A stretch of DNA of 64,000 nucleotides, taken from the NCBI GenBank assembly GCA_032718475.1, contig JAUCBJ010002979.1, positions 1 to 64,000 of the forward strand. The letters are read 5' to 3'. Source of the DNA: Nemertoderma westbladi. Taxonomy: Eukaryota > Xenacoelomorpha > Nemertodermatida > Nemertodermatidae. The notes below the pieces were generated by a model. That model was not told where the DNA came from. It ran no database searches and saw only the letters and a list, made by a program, of their open reading frames with translations. The translations under genes were made by a program, and so were the position numbers. Below, piece by piece: positions 45,864 through 56,195 of this stretch (its first letter is position 1; each line of letters starts with the position of its first letter).

Positions 45864-48395
45864 ATAGCCGTATATTTATTATTAAAGCTTGTAAAAACAG
45901 CTGATGCACATCAGATCGCATAGCAACCACCACCAACTACCAGACAAATATACACTGTTAAATTAATACTACAGTTAGTATATGATACTGTCTGACTGTC
46001 CTCCAAACTTGGAGGGTTGTTATCCACAGTCGCCTACGCCGGGTTGCAGTCGGCATTGCTGTGGATGATCGACTCCACGTCGCACCGAACCGGACGCCGC
46101 TTAGCTGATCGACAGCCGCGAAGGCACAGGAGGGCTGACCGCAAAAGGGCGAAACTCAACCTCCTGCGAACCCACACAACACACTCTGAATAGCGGACCT
46201 CGCGTTTGTCAGCCAGTTTCAACGCGAGACGCTTGATAAACTGTGTGGCTGACGGTGAAGCTCCACCAAACGCAGAGAATATAAGGGGAGTGAAGCTGGC
46301 GTGCTCCACCTCCCTCAACCGCTCTTCGTATTTGAGCCTCTTGCGAGACTTATGGTGTAGGTGGGATGCCGGAAGGGACATCGCGGCGTTGGTGTCCGCC
46401 AGCGGGTTGAAGACAGACACGTCGATGAACGTTTTCCGGAAACGGTTTCCCCAGAATCCGCTCACCGACACATCCAGCCTCGCCTGCTGGTCCGTCGATG
46501 TCGACCGATGGCTGAACGTCTCGCCCGATAGTGGCTGCAGAAGCGGTTCCACCCCGACATTGTTTGAAACGCTTTGTTGTTGGTCAATTCCGTTAGTAAT
46601 TCAACTGACTTACGGGAGAGTCTATTAAATACTTTTGTCTTTAGTAATTCAACTGACTTACGGGAGAGTCCATAAAACGCTTCGTTGTTGGTCAATTCCG
46701 TTAGTAATTCAACTGACTTACGGGAGAGTCTATTAAATACTTTTGTCTTTAGTAATTCAACTGACTTACGGGAGAGTCTATGAAACGCTTTGTTGTTGGT
46801 CAATTCCGTTAGTAATTCAACTGACTTACGGGAGAGTCTATGAAACGCTTTGTTGTTGGTCAATTCCGTTAGTAATTCAACTGACTTACGGGAGAGTCTA
46901 TGAAACGCTTTGTTGTTGGTCAATTCCGTTAGTAATTCAACTGACTTACGGGAGAGTCTATTAAATACTTTTGTCTTTAGTAATTCAACTGACTTACGGG
47001 AGAGTCTATGAAACGCTTTGTTGTTGGTCAATTCCGTTAGTAATTCAACTGACTTACGGGAGAGTCTATTAAATACTTTTGTCTTTAGTAATTCAACTGA
47101 CTTACGGGAGAGTCCATAAAACGCTTCGTTGTTGGTCAATTCCGTTAGTAATTCAACTGACTTACGGGAGAGTCTATGAAACGCTTTGTTGTTGGTCAAT
47201 TCCATTAGTAATTCAACTGACTTACGGGAGAGTCTATTAAATACTTTTGTCTTTAGTAATTCAACTGACTTACGGGAGAGTCCATGAAACGCTTCGTTGT
47301 TGGTCAATTCCGTTAGTAATTCAACTGATTTACGGGAGAGTCTATTAAATACTTTTGTCTTTAGTAATTCAACTGACTTACGGGGAGTCCATGAAACGCT
47401 TCGTTGTTGGTCAATTCCGTTAGTAATTCAACTGACTTACGGGAGAGTCTATGAAACGCTTCGTTGTTGGTCAATTCCGTTAGTAATTCAACTGATTTAC
47501 GGGAGAGTCTATTAAATACTTTTGTCTTTAGTAATTCAACTGACTTACGGGAGAGTCTATGAAACGCTTCGTTGTTGGTCAATTCCGTTAGTAATTCAAC
47601 TGATTTACGGGAGAGTCTATTAAATACTTTTGTCTTTAGTAATTCAACTGACTTACGGGAGAGTCTATGAAACGCTTTGTTGTTGGTCAATTCCGTTAGT
47701 AATTCAACTGACTTACGGGATAGTCTATTAAATACTTTTGTCTTTAGTAATTCAACTGACTTACGGGAGAGTCTATGAAACGCTTTGTTGTTGGTCAATT
47801 CCGTTAGTAATTCAACTGACTTACGGGATAGTCTATTAAATACTTTTGTCTTTAGTAATTCAACTGACTTACGGGAGAGTCTATGAAACGCTTTGTTGTT
47901 GGTCAATTTCGTTAGTAATTCAACTGACTTACGGGATAGTCTATTAAATACTTTCGTCTTTAGTAATTCAACTGACTTACGGGAGAGTCTATGAAACGCT
48001 TTGTTGTTGGTCAATTCCGTTAGTAATTCAACTGACTTACGGGATAGTCTATTAAATACTTTTGTCTTTAGTAATTCAACTGACTTACGGGAGAGTCTAT
48101 GAAACGCTTTGTTGTTGGTCAATTTCGTTAGTAATTCAACTGACTTACGGGATAGTCTATTAAATACTTTCGTCTTTAGTAATTCAACTGACTTACGGGA
48201 GAGTCTATGAAACGCTTTGTTGTTGGTCAATTCCGTTAGTAATTCAACTGATTTACGGGAGAGTCTATTAAATACTTTTGTCTTTAGTAATTCAACTGAC
48301 TTACGGGAGAGTCTATTAAATACTTTTGTCTTTAGTAATTCAACTGACTTACGGGAGAGTCTATGAAACGCTTTGTTGTTGGTCAATTCCGTTAC
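42329..48395 (-). repeat. 48/60-bp donor-bearing minisatellite
   Basis: On the minus strand two unit types share CTCTCCCGTAAGTCAG and TTGAATTACT. The 60-bp type continues AACGGAATTGACCAACAAC then AAAGCGTTTCATAGA; the 48-bp type continues AAAGACAAAAGTATTTAATAGA-like DNA. They mostly alternate, giving about 100 units. Every unit has a strong donor, C|GTAAGT. Both lengths are multiples of three, so frames stay open for hundreds of codons (FHRLSRKSVELLTELTNN and KTKVFNRLSRKSVELL). The array starts inside exon 3 and is broken by a retrotransposon copy at 45828-46564. Confidence 0.96.
45828..46564 (-). mobile_element. 5'-truncated LINE copy with poly-A tail
   Basis: The insert is about 737 bp. It ends on the minus strand with a pure A tail (33 T on the plus strand including flank, 45826-45858). 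It is flanked by the same 17 bases, TGAAACGCTTTGTTGTT, at 45811-45827 and 46565-46581, although these bases are also part of the repeat unit. The minus-strand frame (46552-46034) reads GFWGNRFRKTFIDVSVFNPL, then YEERLREVEHASFTPLIFSA, then RLSFALLRSALLCLRGCRS. I recognise this as the C-terminal tail of a retroelement polyprotein widespread in marine invertebrates, so this is the 3' end of a longer element. The frame is open and looks young. Confidence 0.8.
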
Positions 48396-48454
48396 ATTTT
48401 CTTCTTCACTTAGACGTCGTAACTCCATTTTCTTCTGTGTTTTACGAATTTCCG
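48353..48454 (-). CDS. Unassigned minus-strand gene, exon 3 (ends in repeat unit)
   Basis: The acceptor is AAATATTTCAACAG. The frame reads EIRKTQKKMELRRLSEEEN and then VTELTNNKAFHRLS, the second part being encoded by the first repeat unit, to the donor CTCTCCC|GTAAGT. This leaves one base (C), exactly what exon 4 needs. The only alternative donor before the repeat, AAT|GTAACG, is weaker and out of phase with exon 4. So the first unit of the minisatellite appears to be protein-coding. Confidence 0.7.
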
Positions 48455-48520
48455 CTGTTGAAATATTTTCGGAATTTATAATAAAATTGTTGGTATTGGA
48501 AATATAGTAATGTGGAAGCA

Positions 48521-48718
48521 GGACAATTCGGTCCCGGACAATTCGGTCCTAGGACAATTCGGTCCTAGGACAATTCGGTCCCGGACAATTCGGTCCCGGA
48601 CAATTCGGTCCCATTTATTTAGTGTTTTGGGACCGAATTGTCCGGGACCGAATTGTCCGGGACCGAATTGTCCGGACCGAATTGTCCGGGACCGAATTGT
48701 CCGGGACCGAATTGTCCT
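48521..48718. repeat. Tandem-inverted hairpin of GGACAATTCGGTCC units
   Basis: Six direct units of GGACAATTCGGTCCC (48521-48613) face six reverse-complement units GGGACCGAATTGTCC (about 48629-48718) across a loop of about 15 bases (ATTTATTTAGTGTTT). The transcript would form a stem of about 90 bp. It lies in an intron of the minus-strand gene, 67 bp upstream (transcript sense) of the exon 3 acceptor. Confidence 0.93.
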
Positions 48719-48865
48719 ACATCCTAGTAATGTACCTAAATCCAATTCTATATCGAATGACCATAACCCCAGCTACCCAACCCACACCACGGTCCAACAT
48801 TAACTACTGTACTGGGTGTTGTTCCCTCATACAGTAGTAAATTTACTTTGGTAGTCTATACTAAC

Positions 48866-49029
48866 CTAGATTCACCATTGGTTGTTTAGATGTGTCTTTA
48901 ACTATCCTGTGTATCAATCTCAACCTCTTCATTGACTCACTAACATGATGTTCGTCCTCTTTCATTCTATCGTCGTCGTTATCACCATCACTCTTGTCGT
49001 TAACGGATTGACGATATCGAAGACTATCA
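48866..49029 (-). CDS. Unassigned minus-strand gene, exon 2
   Basis: The acceptor is TTGAATTCTGCAG and the donor is AATCTAG|GTTAGT. The 164 bp encode DSLRYRQSVNDKSDGDNDDD, then DRMKEDEHHVSESMKRLRLI, then HRIVKDTSKQPMVNL. One base on each side completes codons with exons 1 and 3. The content is charged and probably partly helical. Confidence 0.82.
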
Positions 49030-49299
49030 CTGCAGAATTCAAGTAAATAAATTAATTTGTATTATCTCTATTTATTGTAATATTAACAGATAGGCTTACC
49101 CAAAGAAAGGTTACCTGTTAAACATTTCATATGAAGAACCGTGGTATATTGAATTGCATTCTTATTATAACCACTTAATTTCTTTGATTTGTTTACGAGA
49201 TTGGGGGATATTAAAAAAGCTGTTCATAATCCTATTTAAATAATTATTAAAAGTTAGTGTGAGTGATAGTTGTGTGAGTGGTACTTTTGTGTGTTGTAG

Positions 49300-49335
49300 C
49301 ATGACCTACTATAACACCTGTTATAGTAGGTCATG
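49300..49335. repeat. 36-bp perfect palindrome
   Basis: CATGACCTACTATAACA is followed by CC and then its exact reverse complement, giving a 17-bp stem with a 2-base loop. It lies in intron 1 of the minus-strand gene. No gene or terminator function can be inferred. Confidence 0.9.
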
Positions 49336-49599
49336 GTTGTAGTTTTGTGAGAGGTAGTTACTGTATTGTGAGTGGTAGTTATTAGGAATGGTAGATATTA
49401 GGAATTGTGGTATGGAATGGTAGCTATTGTGAATGGTAGGGTAGAGGAGACGCAATCAAAATGGAACAAGGGGAAATCGAAGCAATAACAATTACTGATT
49501 ATGAGAAATATTATTATTTATTATATATATTTGTTGCTTTAATTCAGGCTCTAAAGGAGCAGCTCCTTTAAAAACCGGTAATGGAAACAGCACAAAGGT

Positions 49600-49756
49600 A
49601 AAACAGAGAAACCTGTAAAAAAACAAAGTAAAGCAAACAGTCAGCCGAGGCCGGAGGCGATGCGAAGACGCCGGAGTAGTTGACCCTGGCGGGGCTGAAC
49701 CTACAACCATTAGATCGCAGGCCCGGCGCTCAACCAACTGAGCTACCTCGCCATTA
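49600..49756 (-). mobile_element. tRNA-derived SINE fragment
   Basis: The minus strand begins GGCGAGGTAGCTCAGTTGG (A box TAGCTCAGTTGG), then GTAGGTTCAGCCCCG (B box slightly off consensus), followed by a GC-rich body (GTCTTCGCATCGCCTCCGGC). The acceptor-stem halves do not pair well, so it is not a working tRNA gene. It lies in intron 1 of the minus-strand gene. Confidence 0.6.
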
Positions 49757-49896
49757 ACCTGAAAAATATGATATGGTAAATAAAAATTTCCCTGTCTCAG
49801 GAATTAGACTATCCTTCTATACTTCACTTTGTATAGTACTTACTGGGTATAGTGGTCCCGGTCCGGTACTACGTAGGCCTACAGTACTACACAGAC

Positions 49897-50084
49897 CTGC
49901 TATCTCCATTCTGTAACATAGAGAAACTACTGGCTAGTAGAGACCCGGGATCCATTCCCTTCTCCCAGGCGTGCTCGGGCATAAGTGACGGCGTTTGTGA
50001 TCGACCTTGTGAGCCGTTTAGGTGTCTGTGTGAACAAGTTTCATCCGAACTATTTGATTTATCGTCTTCTGCAATATCTCCCAT
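49897..50084 (-). CDS. Unassigned minus-strand gene, first coding exon
   Basis: ATG at 50084 (context AAAACCATGG, close to Kozak) opens MGDIAEDDKSNSSDETCSHR, then HLNGSQGRSQTPSLMPEHAW, then EKGMDPGSLLASSFSMLQNG and DS. The donor AGCAG|GTCTGT leaves two bases that exon 2 completes to Ser. Upstream is AT-rich with no competing in-frame ATG nearby. Acidic, Ser-rich and probably disordered. Confidence 0.8.
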
Positions 50085-51303
50085 GGTTTTTTTTTATAGA
50101 TGCGAAGTAATTAGAACCAAATTATATCGACAATGGGGTTTATTATTACATAATTCGTAGTATTTTTTGTTATAAATAGTTTATTTATATAAATCGCTTC
50201 ATTTCTATTACAACTTGGCGAGAATTTAGTACAAATTTAACTAACAACATAACGATTGTATTAACTTTACGTAGAAGATTAGTTAATCGATTTTAGTACT
50301 TCAAATCGATATAAAACAAACTTAGCGGTCTTTACTAAATTTTGTATTCTGGTGAAATAATGGGGCAAAATGACCGCAACATAAACTATGTGATTTGGGA
50401 TTTACAATTTTTATTGAATTAATATAAACATCAAGGGAAAGAAGCAGGATTCAATTACGGTGTTTTCTAACCAAAATAATAAAATAAACTTTATTTCACT
50501 CGCGGTCAGTTTGCGCCACTATCTGTTGTAGGCCTAGGTATTAATTCCTGCTAAGATCTATAAACTTAATTAAGTAGAAAACATTTAGATAAGTATATTT
50601 GTGCCAAACGTTTTGCTATTTTGCAGTTTGTCTTAAGTTGTGGCAGAACCATGTATAATATTAATAGTTGGACGTTGACAGGTATATATATATCTACAAC
50701 AAAAACAATTCAAAATTAAATCCCTCTATATTACGTATAAGCAGTGTAGTTGAATATAACAGGTATTTGTTGATTAGAGTATTGCATGTTAGGAGCCAAG
50801 ATTTTTTTAAGACATTCCTCATTCTTATGTCCCGCTGTGCAACATATATGTGTTGATATTATCTATATATTATTTGAACTTGGCAACCGCATCCATCTGA
50901 GGGATATAAAATTGAGCGGGTGATACTTTCATGTAACTCTTATCGATTACTGGAATGTTATATTTACAAAGGTGAATGTGCTGTGCTGCCCAATAGGAAT
51001 GTATACAAAGATATTACAAACTACATAACGAGTAAATTAGTGTAAGATGGAAATTATGACCGATCAATTTATAATGGGTGCCTTAATTAATGGTATGATA
51101 AACTTGCAAACAATAACTTCTTATATAAGTTACTTCCTTCCGAAAAGGCAAGTTAATTACTGGAAAACCAACGAACCATATTAGTTGATACTCAATCAGG
51201 GACGCCATCTAACATAACTAACAGAAATGTGCCAGTTCTATATTTATATTATGTATTTATTACACAGTCGTGATTTCTACTAATTCAAAAAATTACTTTT
51301 TTA
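50085..51303. other. Upstream region of the minus-strand gene
   Basis: AT-rich DNA without a convincing exon. It should hold the promoter and 5' UTR of the minus-strand gene, but no TATA box or CpG cluster stands out. The segment ATGACCGCAACAT / ACTCGCGGTCA near 50370-50515 resembles the one at 40290-40380 and is a dispersed repeat. Confidence 0.4.
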
Positions 51304-52306
51304 GCATTCTACCAACCTACAGTACCAACCAACCGACCTACCAAGATACCGACCTAACAACATGCCAACCTACCGACTTACCAACCTACCAACAGGCCGA
51401 CATCCAACCTTCCATCCTACCAACCTACAGTACCAACCAACCGACCTTCCATCCTACCAACCTACAGTACCAACCTACCGACCGAGCTACCAATCTTACA
51501 ACATACCGACCTACCAACATACCGACCTACCAATATACCGACCTGCCAACCTACCGATCTACCAACATACCGTCCTACCAACAAAGTGACCTAACAACAT
51601 ACCGACCTACCAATATACCGACCTGCCAACCTACCGATCTACCAACATAGCGAACTACCAACATAGTGACCTACCAACATACCGATCTACCAACCAAGCA
51701 ACATACCGACCTATAAACCGGCCAACCTGCCGACCTACCAACCTACCGACTTACCAACCCACCGACCTACCCACTTACCAACCTACCGACCTATAAACCT
51801 GCCAGCCTACCGACTTACCAACCTACCGACAGACCAACCTACCGACGTACCAACCTACAGACCTACCAACCAATCAACCTACCGACCTATAAACCTACTA
51901 ACCTTCCGACTTACCAACCTACCGACTTACCAACCAATTAACCTACCGACCTATCAACCTTCCAACCCACCGACTTACCAACCTACCGACCTATAAACCT
52001 GCCAGCCTACCGACTTACCAACCTACCGACTTACCAACCCACAGACCTAACAACCAATCAACCTACCGACCTATAAACCTGCCAACCTACCGACTTGCCA
52101 ACCTACCGATCTGCCCACTTACCAACCTACCAACCTATAAACCTGCCAACCTACCGACTTACCAACCTACCGACCTATCGACTCACCAACCTACAGACCT
52201 ACCAACCAATCAACCTACCGACCTATAAACCTGCCAACCTACCGACTTACCAACCTACCGAAATATCAACCTATCGACTTGCCATCCTACCGACCTACCA
52301 ATCGAA
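51304..52306. repeat. Degenerate ACCTACCAACCTACCGAC simple repeat
   Basis: About 1 kb of imperfect tandem ACCGACCTACCAACCT-type DNA, with an 8-bp base period and a longer 50-60-bp superstructure (TATAAACCTGCCAACC recurs). Long frames rich in Pro-Thr-Tyr (NLPTYRLTNLPTY) are artefacts of the repeat. Confidence 0.93.
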
Positions 52307-52900
52307 CGTGAGTGGGTCTAATAATTGGATGGCTTGGTTGGTCGCTTATAACTCTTCTGCTACTGAGGGTCTTGGATTCGGAGATCTGTCGACCAACTTC
52401 GAATACTAAAGCGGAAGGCGGTTGCATTATGGCCTGTATTGAATAAACTACCAAGGGTATAAAATTAGCTGGAATCACTCGTTTTCACTGAACGTAAAAT
52501 TAACGGTCAGCAGTGGATCATACTCTCTGCTATATGGTAACCCATGCTTGGCTCAAGCTGAAATGACACCAGATATCTTGTTGGTAGATACAGACTAGGA
52601 TACTGCAGGGTTTGTGGCATACAGTAGAGTGCAATGCCACGTAACAAACGAGGCGCAGTACACTCTCGGGAGAGAATCGACAAAACGCAGCAAAACCCGG
52701 AAGGATCTACGGAAGCGACTTGACGGTCACTGCCATTGCAAATACCTACCGGTATAAACAGTAGGTGATGATCTCGTTCTAAAATAAACGGTTGGCGAGA
52801 GGAGGGAAGGTGGTGGTCGGCCATTGACATTCATAAAATAAAAAGAAAAAGAAAAGAAAATAAAATAAAAAGAAACTGATCTTGGTAATGCAGATGAATT
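52307..52900. other. Unassigned, possible LINE-derived DNA
   Basis: No exon is recognised. Higher GC than the surroundings and a position downstream, on the minus strand, of the degenerate LINE suggest retroelement remnants, ending with an A-rich stretch (TAAAATAAAAAG, 52835-52875). Confidence 0.3.
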
Positions 52901-53180
52901 GGGGATTTACATGGCGGATCGCGACGTGTGGAGTTGTTGAGATGCGGGGCCAACCCGTATATTATATGCTTATGTAATTATTTTGCAGTTTTGCATAAGT
53001 GGTACGGCTGGTGCCTAGTATGGATGAGTTGAGTCCAGCCAATGCATTTATCAGAAGTGGATGAAAAGATGTAGCATCTGTAAGAACTGTTTGTGGTTTT
53101 GGATGGAGAGATGTAACCCCAACCACTGATTGTACCAACTACTACTACTACGATCGGCATGCTGCATTGCAGCTGCATTT

Positions 53181-54140
53181 TTAAGAATGCTGTGCCGGCT
53201 TATCGACAAAATTGCGCCGCCACAACTCCCTATCACCCATGACATTTGCTAGATCATCCGCATTTTCAAGGCCAGTGTCCTTTAAGATGCGTCTTAAGAA
53301 AGTCATGGGCTGTCCACCATGCTTATTCACTCCATGAGGCTGCCAAAGTACAAGATTATGCACTGGCTGGTCCTCACGGCGAAAGCAATGTCCTGCAAAG
53401 CGGAGGCGATTTTGTTCTAGTGTCAAGCTTGGGAGAACCAATGAAACACCTCCAATGTTATATAGTGTCTGGTTGGAGATGAGTGCATTGTACTTGACAC
53501 AATGAACCCGGCGTAGCATTCTTGTGAATGTGCCATCCAGAGATTTGGTGTCCTCAGCAGTTAGAGCCCAGCATGGAATCCCATAGAGGAGTACTGGAAC
53601 TACTGCTGCTCTAAATAATCGGACCTTAAGTTTCCGATTAATTCTCGGTGACTTCCAAATCCTGGAAAGCCTATTCAAGGCTGCCCATGCCTTTCCCTTA
53701 CGTATTCGAAGGTCCCTCACCTGACATCCGGATCCATGATCCCAGGTAACAGAAGTCATCCACATGCTCAAGCATACCATCTTTTGAGCTTATGCTCATC
53801 CGATCAGAGACTTGCTGAGGACTTTCAAAGTTAACTGTCAAAATTTTGGTCTTTCTGGAGTTAATAAAAAGACCAACGCTAGAAGCAGCATGTTCTAATG
53901 TGCTGAGGAGCCGTTGGGCTCCCTCTAGTGATTCTGAGAGTACTCCTAAGTCATCAGCAAAGTCTAGATCAGTTAGGTACTTGGCAGGATTTCCTCGACT
54001 TCTGGAGCCAGTAGGTGGAGTTATCATCACCCCATCATCATTATGATGATCTAAGGACATGCGTAGAACAGATTGTACCAAAACATAAATGAAACACAAA
54101 AATTTATCAACCAACTTAGGGACTTTTATCCAACGTTTAT
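53181..54140 (-). pseudogene. Non-LTR retrotransposon RT, frameshifted and truncated
   Basis: Two overlapping minus-strand frames together cover the second half of a LINE reverse transcriptase. The upstream frame (from ~54140) has PAKYLTDLDFADDLGVLSES with the FADD catalytic box, then SSVGLFINSRKTKILTVNF and DFCYLGSWI. After a frameshift near 53710-53760 the other frame continues VRDLRIRKGKAWAALNRLSR, then LFRAAVVPVLLYGIPCWALT, then LRFAGHCFRR. The endonuclease and the first RT blocks are missing. An inactive copy; a related fragment lies at 30682-30840. Confidence 0.85.
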
Positions 54141-54439
54141 CCCAACTCGTGTTGTCTCCTGCACACGTACAGTACGTGGTGGAATTTGTCCTCTGATTAA
54201 AGAGCATCCATAAAATCCTTTTTTTCACATACCGAACGCTGATAAGTTGACATAATGTAACAAAATTACATACATCTTTGAGTGCAAAGGTTAATTACTT
54301 TTCAGATTTATAAAAAACCTTGTTTACTTATGTAAACCTCGCACGCTGCTCTCGCTCGGTACATAAATACACTCCGGTCACAAGCACAACGCTGTAAAGT
54401 GCTACTTTGCACACAATGATGTAAATTGTTATTCGCCAC

Positions 54440-54777
54440 TAATTGAATGCCACCCCAAATTAGGTGATTTAACACCAAAATAAATTATTTTCCACCAAAT
54501 ATATAATTTTTGTAGCATCAATTCACATCCCCCAATATTGAATATCCCTCTCACCAAAAACAATTATCATCCCCCAATAACAATTATTCGCCCCCCAAAA
54601 ACAATTATTGATTCCCCAAAAAACAATTATTCATCCCCCCAAAACAATTATTATTCCCCAAAAAACAATTATTATACCCCCAAAAACAATTATTGATTCC
54701 CCAAAAACAATTATTCATCACCGAAAAATAATTACTTGTCAACCAAAAAAAATTATTCCAGCACCAAATATTTTATA
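54440..54777. repeat. Degenerate CCCCAAAAACAATTATT repeat
   Basis: About 15 imperfect units around CCCCAAAAACAATTATTSATC, spaced about 20 bp apart. The block abuts the piggyBac-like MITE. Its reverse-complement theme (AATGTATTTGTTTTGGGG) forms another degenerate block at 56555-57070, so the two blocks are related in inverted orientation. Confidence 0.75.
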
Positions 54778-54781
54778 TTAA

Positions 54782-55913
54782 CCCTATTACCACTGGGGGG
54801 GGGGGGGGGGGGGGGGGGCGAATCGGCCCCTTCCTAGTTTTTAATTTAATTTTTAATTTAATTGGTACCAGCCCAATTTTTTACGAGAATTTTTCAAATT
54901 TAATGGCGCATCTTTTGCAAAAAACGGCGTTGCAATTAGATTTCAACTTTTCGATGTTGGTGCCACCTCAAAATTTGGTCCCCAGCAGAAATTTTTTTGA
55001 AATTTTCGAATTTTACAAGGTCATTTGTGAGTTAGAAATTTTTTATATAGGGGCTTTTTTTTATTGATTCTGATTTGTATGGAGCACTCTACTACTCTAT
55101 ATAAGTATGTAAGGGACGTGGTACGTAATTTTTGGTGCACTATAATTAGGGCGTGGCACTTCAAACTTTCAAAATTGCAATATTCGTTAAATACTCCGAA
55201 GTTTTGATTTCAACGCATTTTTATGGTTTTCTGGCCCGCTTAATCGATTGAAAGTAATATAGAAGTCTCAATTCTCAATGGTACATCATTTTTGGTGCAC
55301 CAAAATTAGGGCATGGCAAGTCTTGCTCAAAATCAACTTTGCTTTATTTTCGGAATCTCGTATTTTTCCATATTTGAAGTGCCATGCACCCTAATTTTGG
55401 TGCTCCAAAAAGGACGATCCACTAAGTCTTCAGGCTTCGATAATATTTGCAATCGATTCAGCGGTCCAGACAACCTATAAAAACGCGTTGAAATCAAAAT
55501 ATGGGGAAATTTTCCGAATATCGTATTTTTCAAAATTTGAAGTGCCACGCCCACTTCTTAGGTGCACGAAAAATAGCATCCAGTTCAATTTTTGGAAATG
55601 GAATATAATCACATTCGATTCAGCGTAGTGAAAAACCTACTAATGCTAGCCAACAATGGCACACTATCAGTTTTTAGAATATCAAAAAAATGTATATTTT
55701 GTCCTGGGACTACTTATATTTTTCATGAAAATTATAATACCCACCTTATGAAGTTTTCATTTTTTTGGATTTGAAAATGTTCTTCGATAATTTTTTCACC
55801 TTCAACCCAAATTTCGTAGGATTTTATTGGATGATTACAAAAATACAGCGAGGGGGCCGAATCGACCCCCCGCCTGTGCTGCTAATGGTCTAAACATCCC
55901 AGTGGTAATAGGG
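54782..55913. mobile_element. piggyBac-like MITE
   Basis: Both ends are CCCTATTACCACTGGG in inverted orientation, each flanked by TTAA (54778-54781 and 55914-55917), as in piggyBac superfamily elements. Subterminal inverted repeats follow (GGGGGCGAATCGGCCCC and GGGGGCCGAATCGACCCCC), and the left one is preceded by 24 G at 54795-54818. The 1.1-kb body has several AAATTTGAAGTGCCA and GGTGCACCAAAATTAGGG type internal repeats and no transposase. Confidence 0.87.
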
Positions 55914-55924
55914 TTAAAGTAAAA

Positions 55925-56195
55925 AGTAAATTTTCTTCGGCCGCTAGGCCAGGGATTACGCACAAAGTCTTACGACTTATTTCCAGTGCGGTCCCCCCAG
56001 AACTTTACTCCCCAGAGGAAACTCCAGTACTCATTTAGCTACCACTTAAGGATGCAAGGCAGAGATGCGCCCTGGCTGGTCCCTTTAAAGCATTCGTGCC
56101 GAAACGAAAACTGCCCTGGCCCATGTGAGGATCGAACCCACGACCTACAGGAGATGTGAATTCAATGCAACCACTACACCAAGGTGGAACCCAGG
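55925..56195 (-). mobile_element. tRNA-derived SINE
   Basis: The minus strand starts CCTTGGTGTAGTGGTTGC (A box TGGTGTAGTGG) and has B box GGGTTCGATCC, then a tRNA-unrelated body (GGACCAGCCAGGGCGCATCT, then GAGTACTGGAGTTTCCTC, then CCCTGGCCTAGCGGCCGAAG). The head is a good Pol III promoter. It lies right beside the piggyBac-like MITE. Confidence 0.75.

Larger units (their letters stand above)
35966..50084 (-). other. Minus-strand eight-exon gene, unassigned
   Basis: Eight exons with matching phases (188, 164, 102, 136, 194, 1487, 160 and 92 bp) encode about 840 residues from ATG at 50084 to TAA at 35966. The N-terminus is acidic and Ser-rich; the 1.5-kb exon carries seven [FLW]-x-x-[MLV]-x-L-[KR] repeats and several (M)EAI-x-x-LEK-like repeats, suggesting a cytoskeletal adaptor, but I do not recognise the family. 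No signal peptide or membrane segment is seen. The third intron is a 6-kb minisatellite that begins at, and donates codons to, exon 3. The first seven exons are supported by strict phase agreement; the last is tentative. Confidence 0.8.

Noticed and set aside
49600-49756. Functional tRNA gene
   Set aside because: A box is good but B box deviates and the acceptor stem does not close; body continues as a SINE. The same reasoning applies to the tRNA-like sequences at 26.4, 37.7, 56.1 and 60.4 kb.
51270-52409. Plus-strand Pro/Thr/Tyr-rich ORFs
   Set aside because: Translation of the degenerate ACCTACC simple repeat; no splice or start support.
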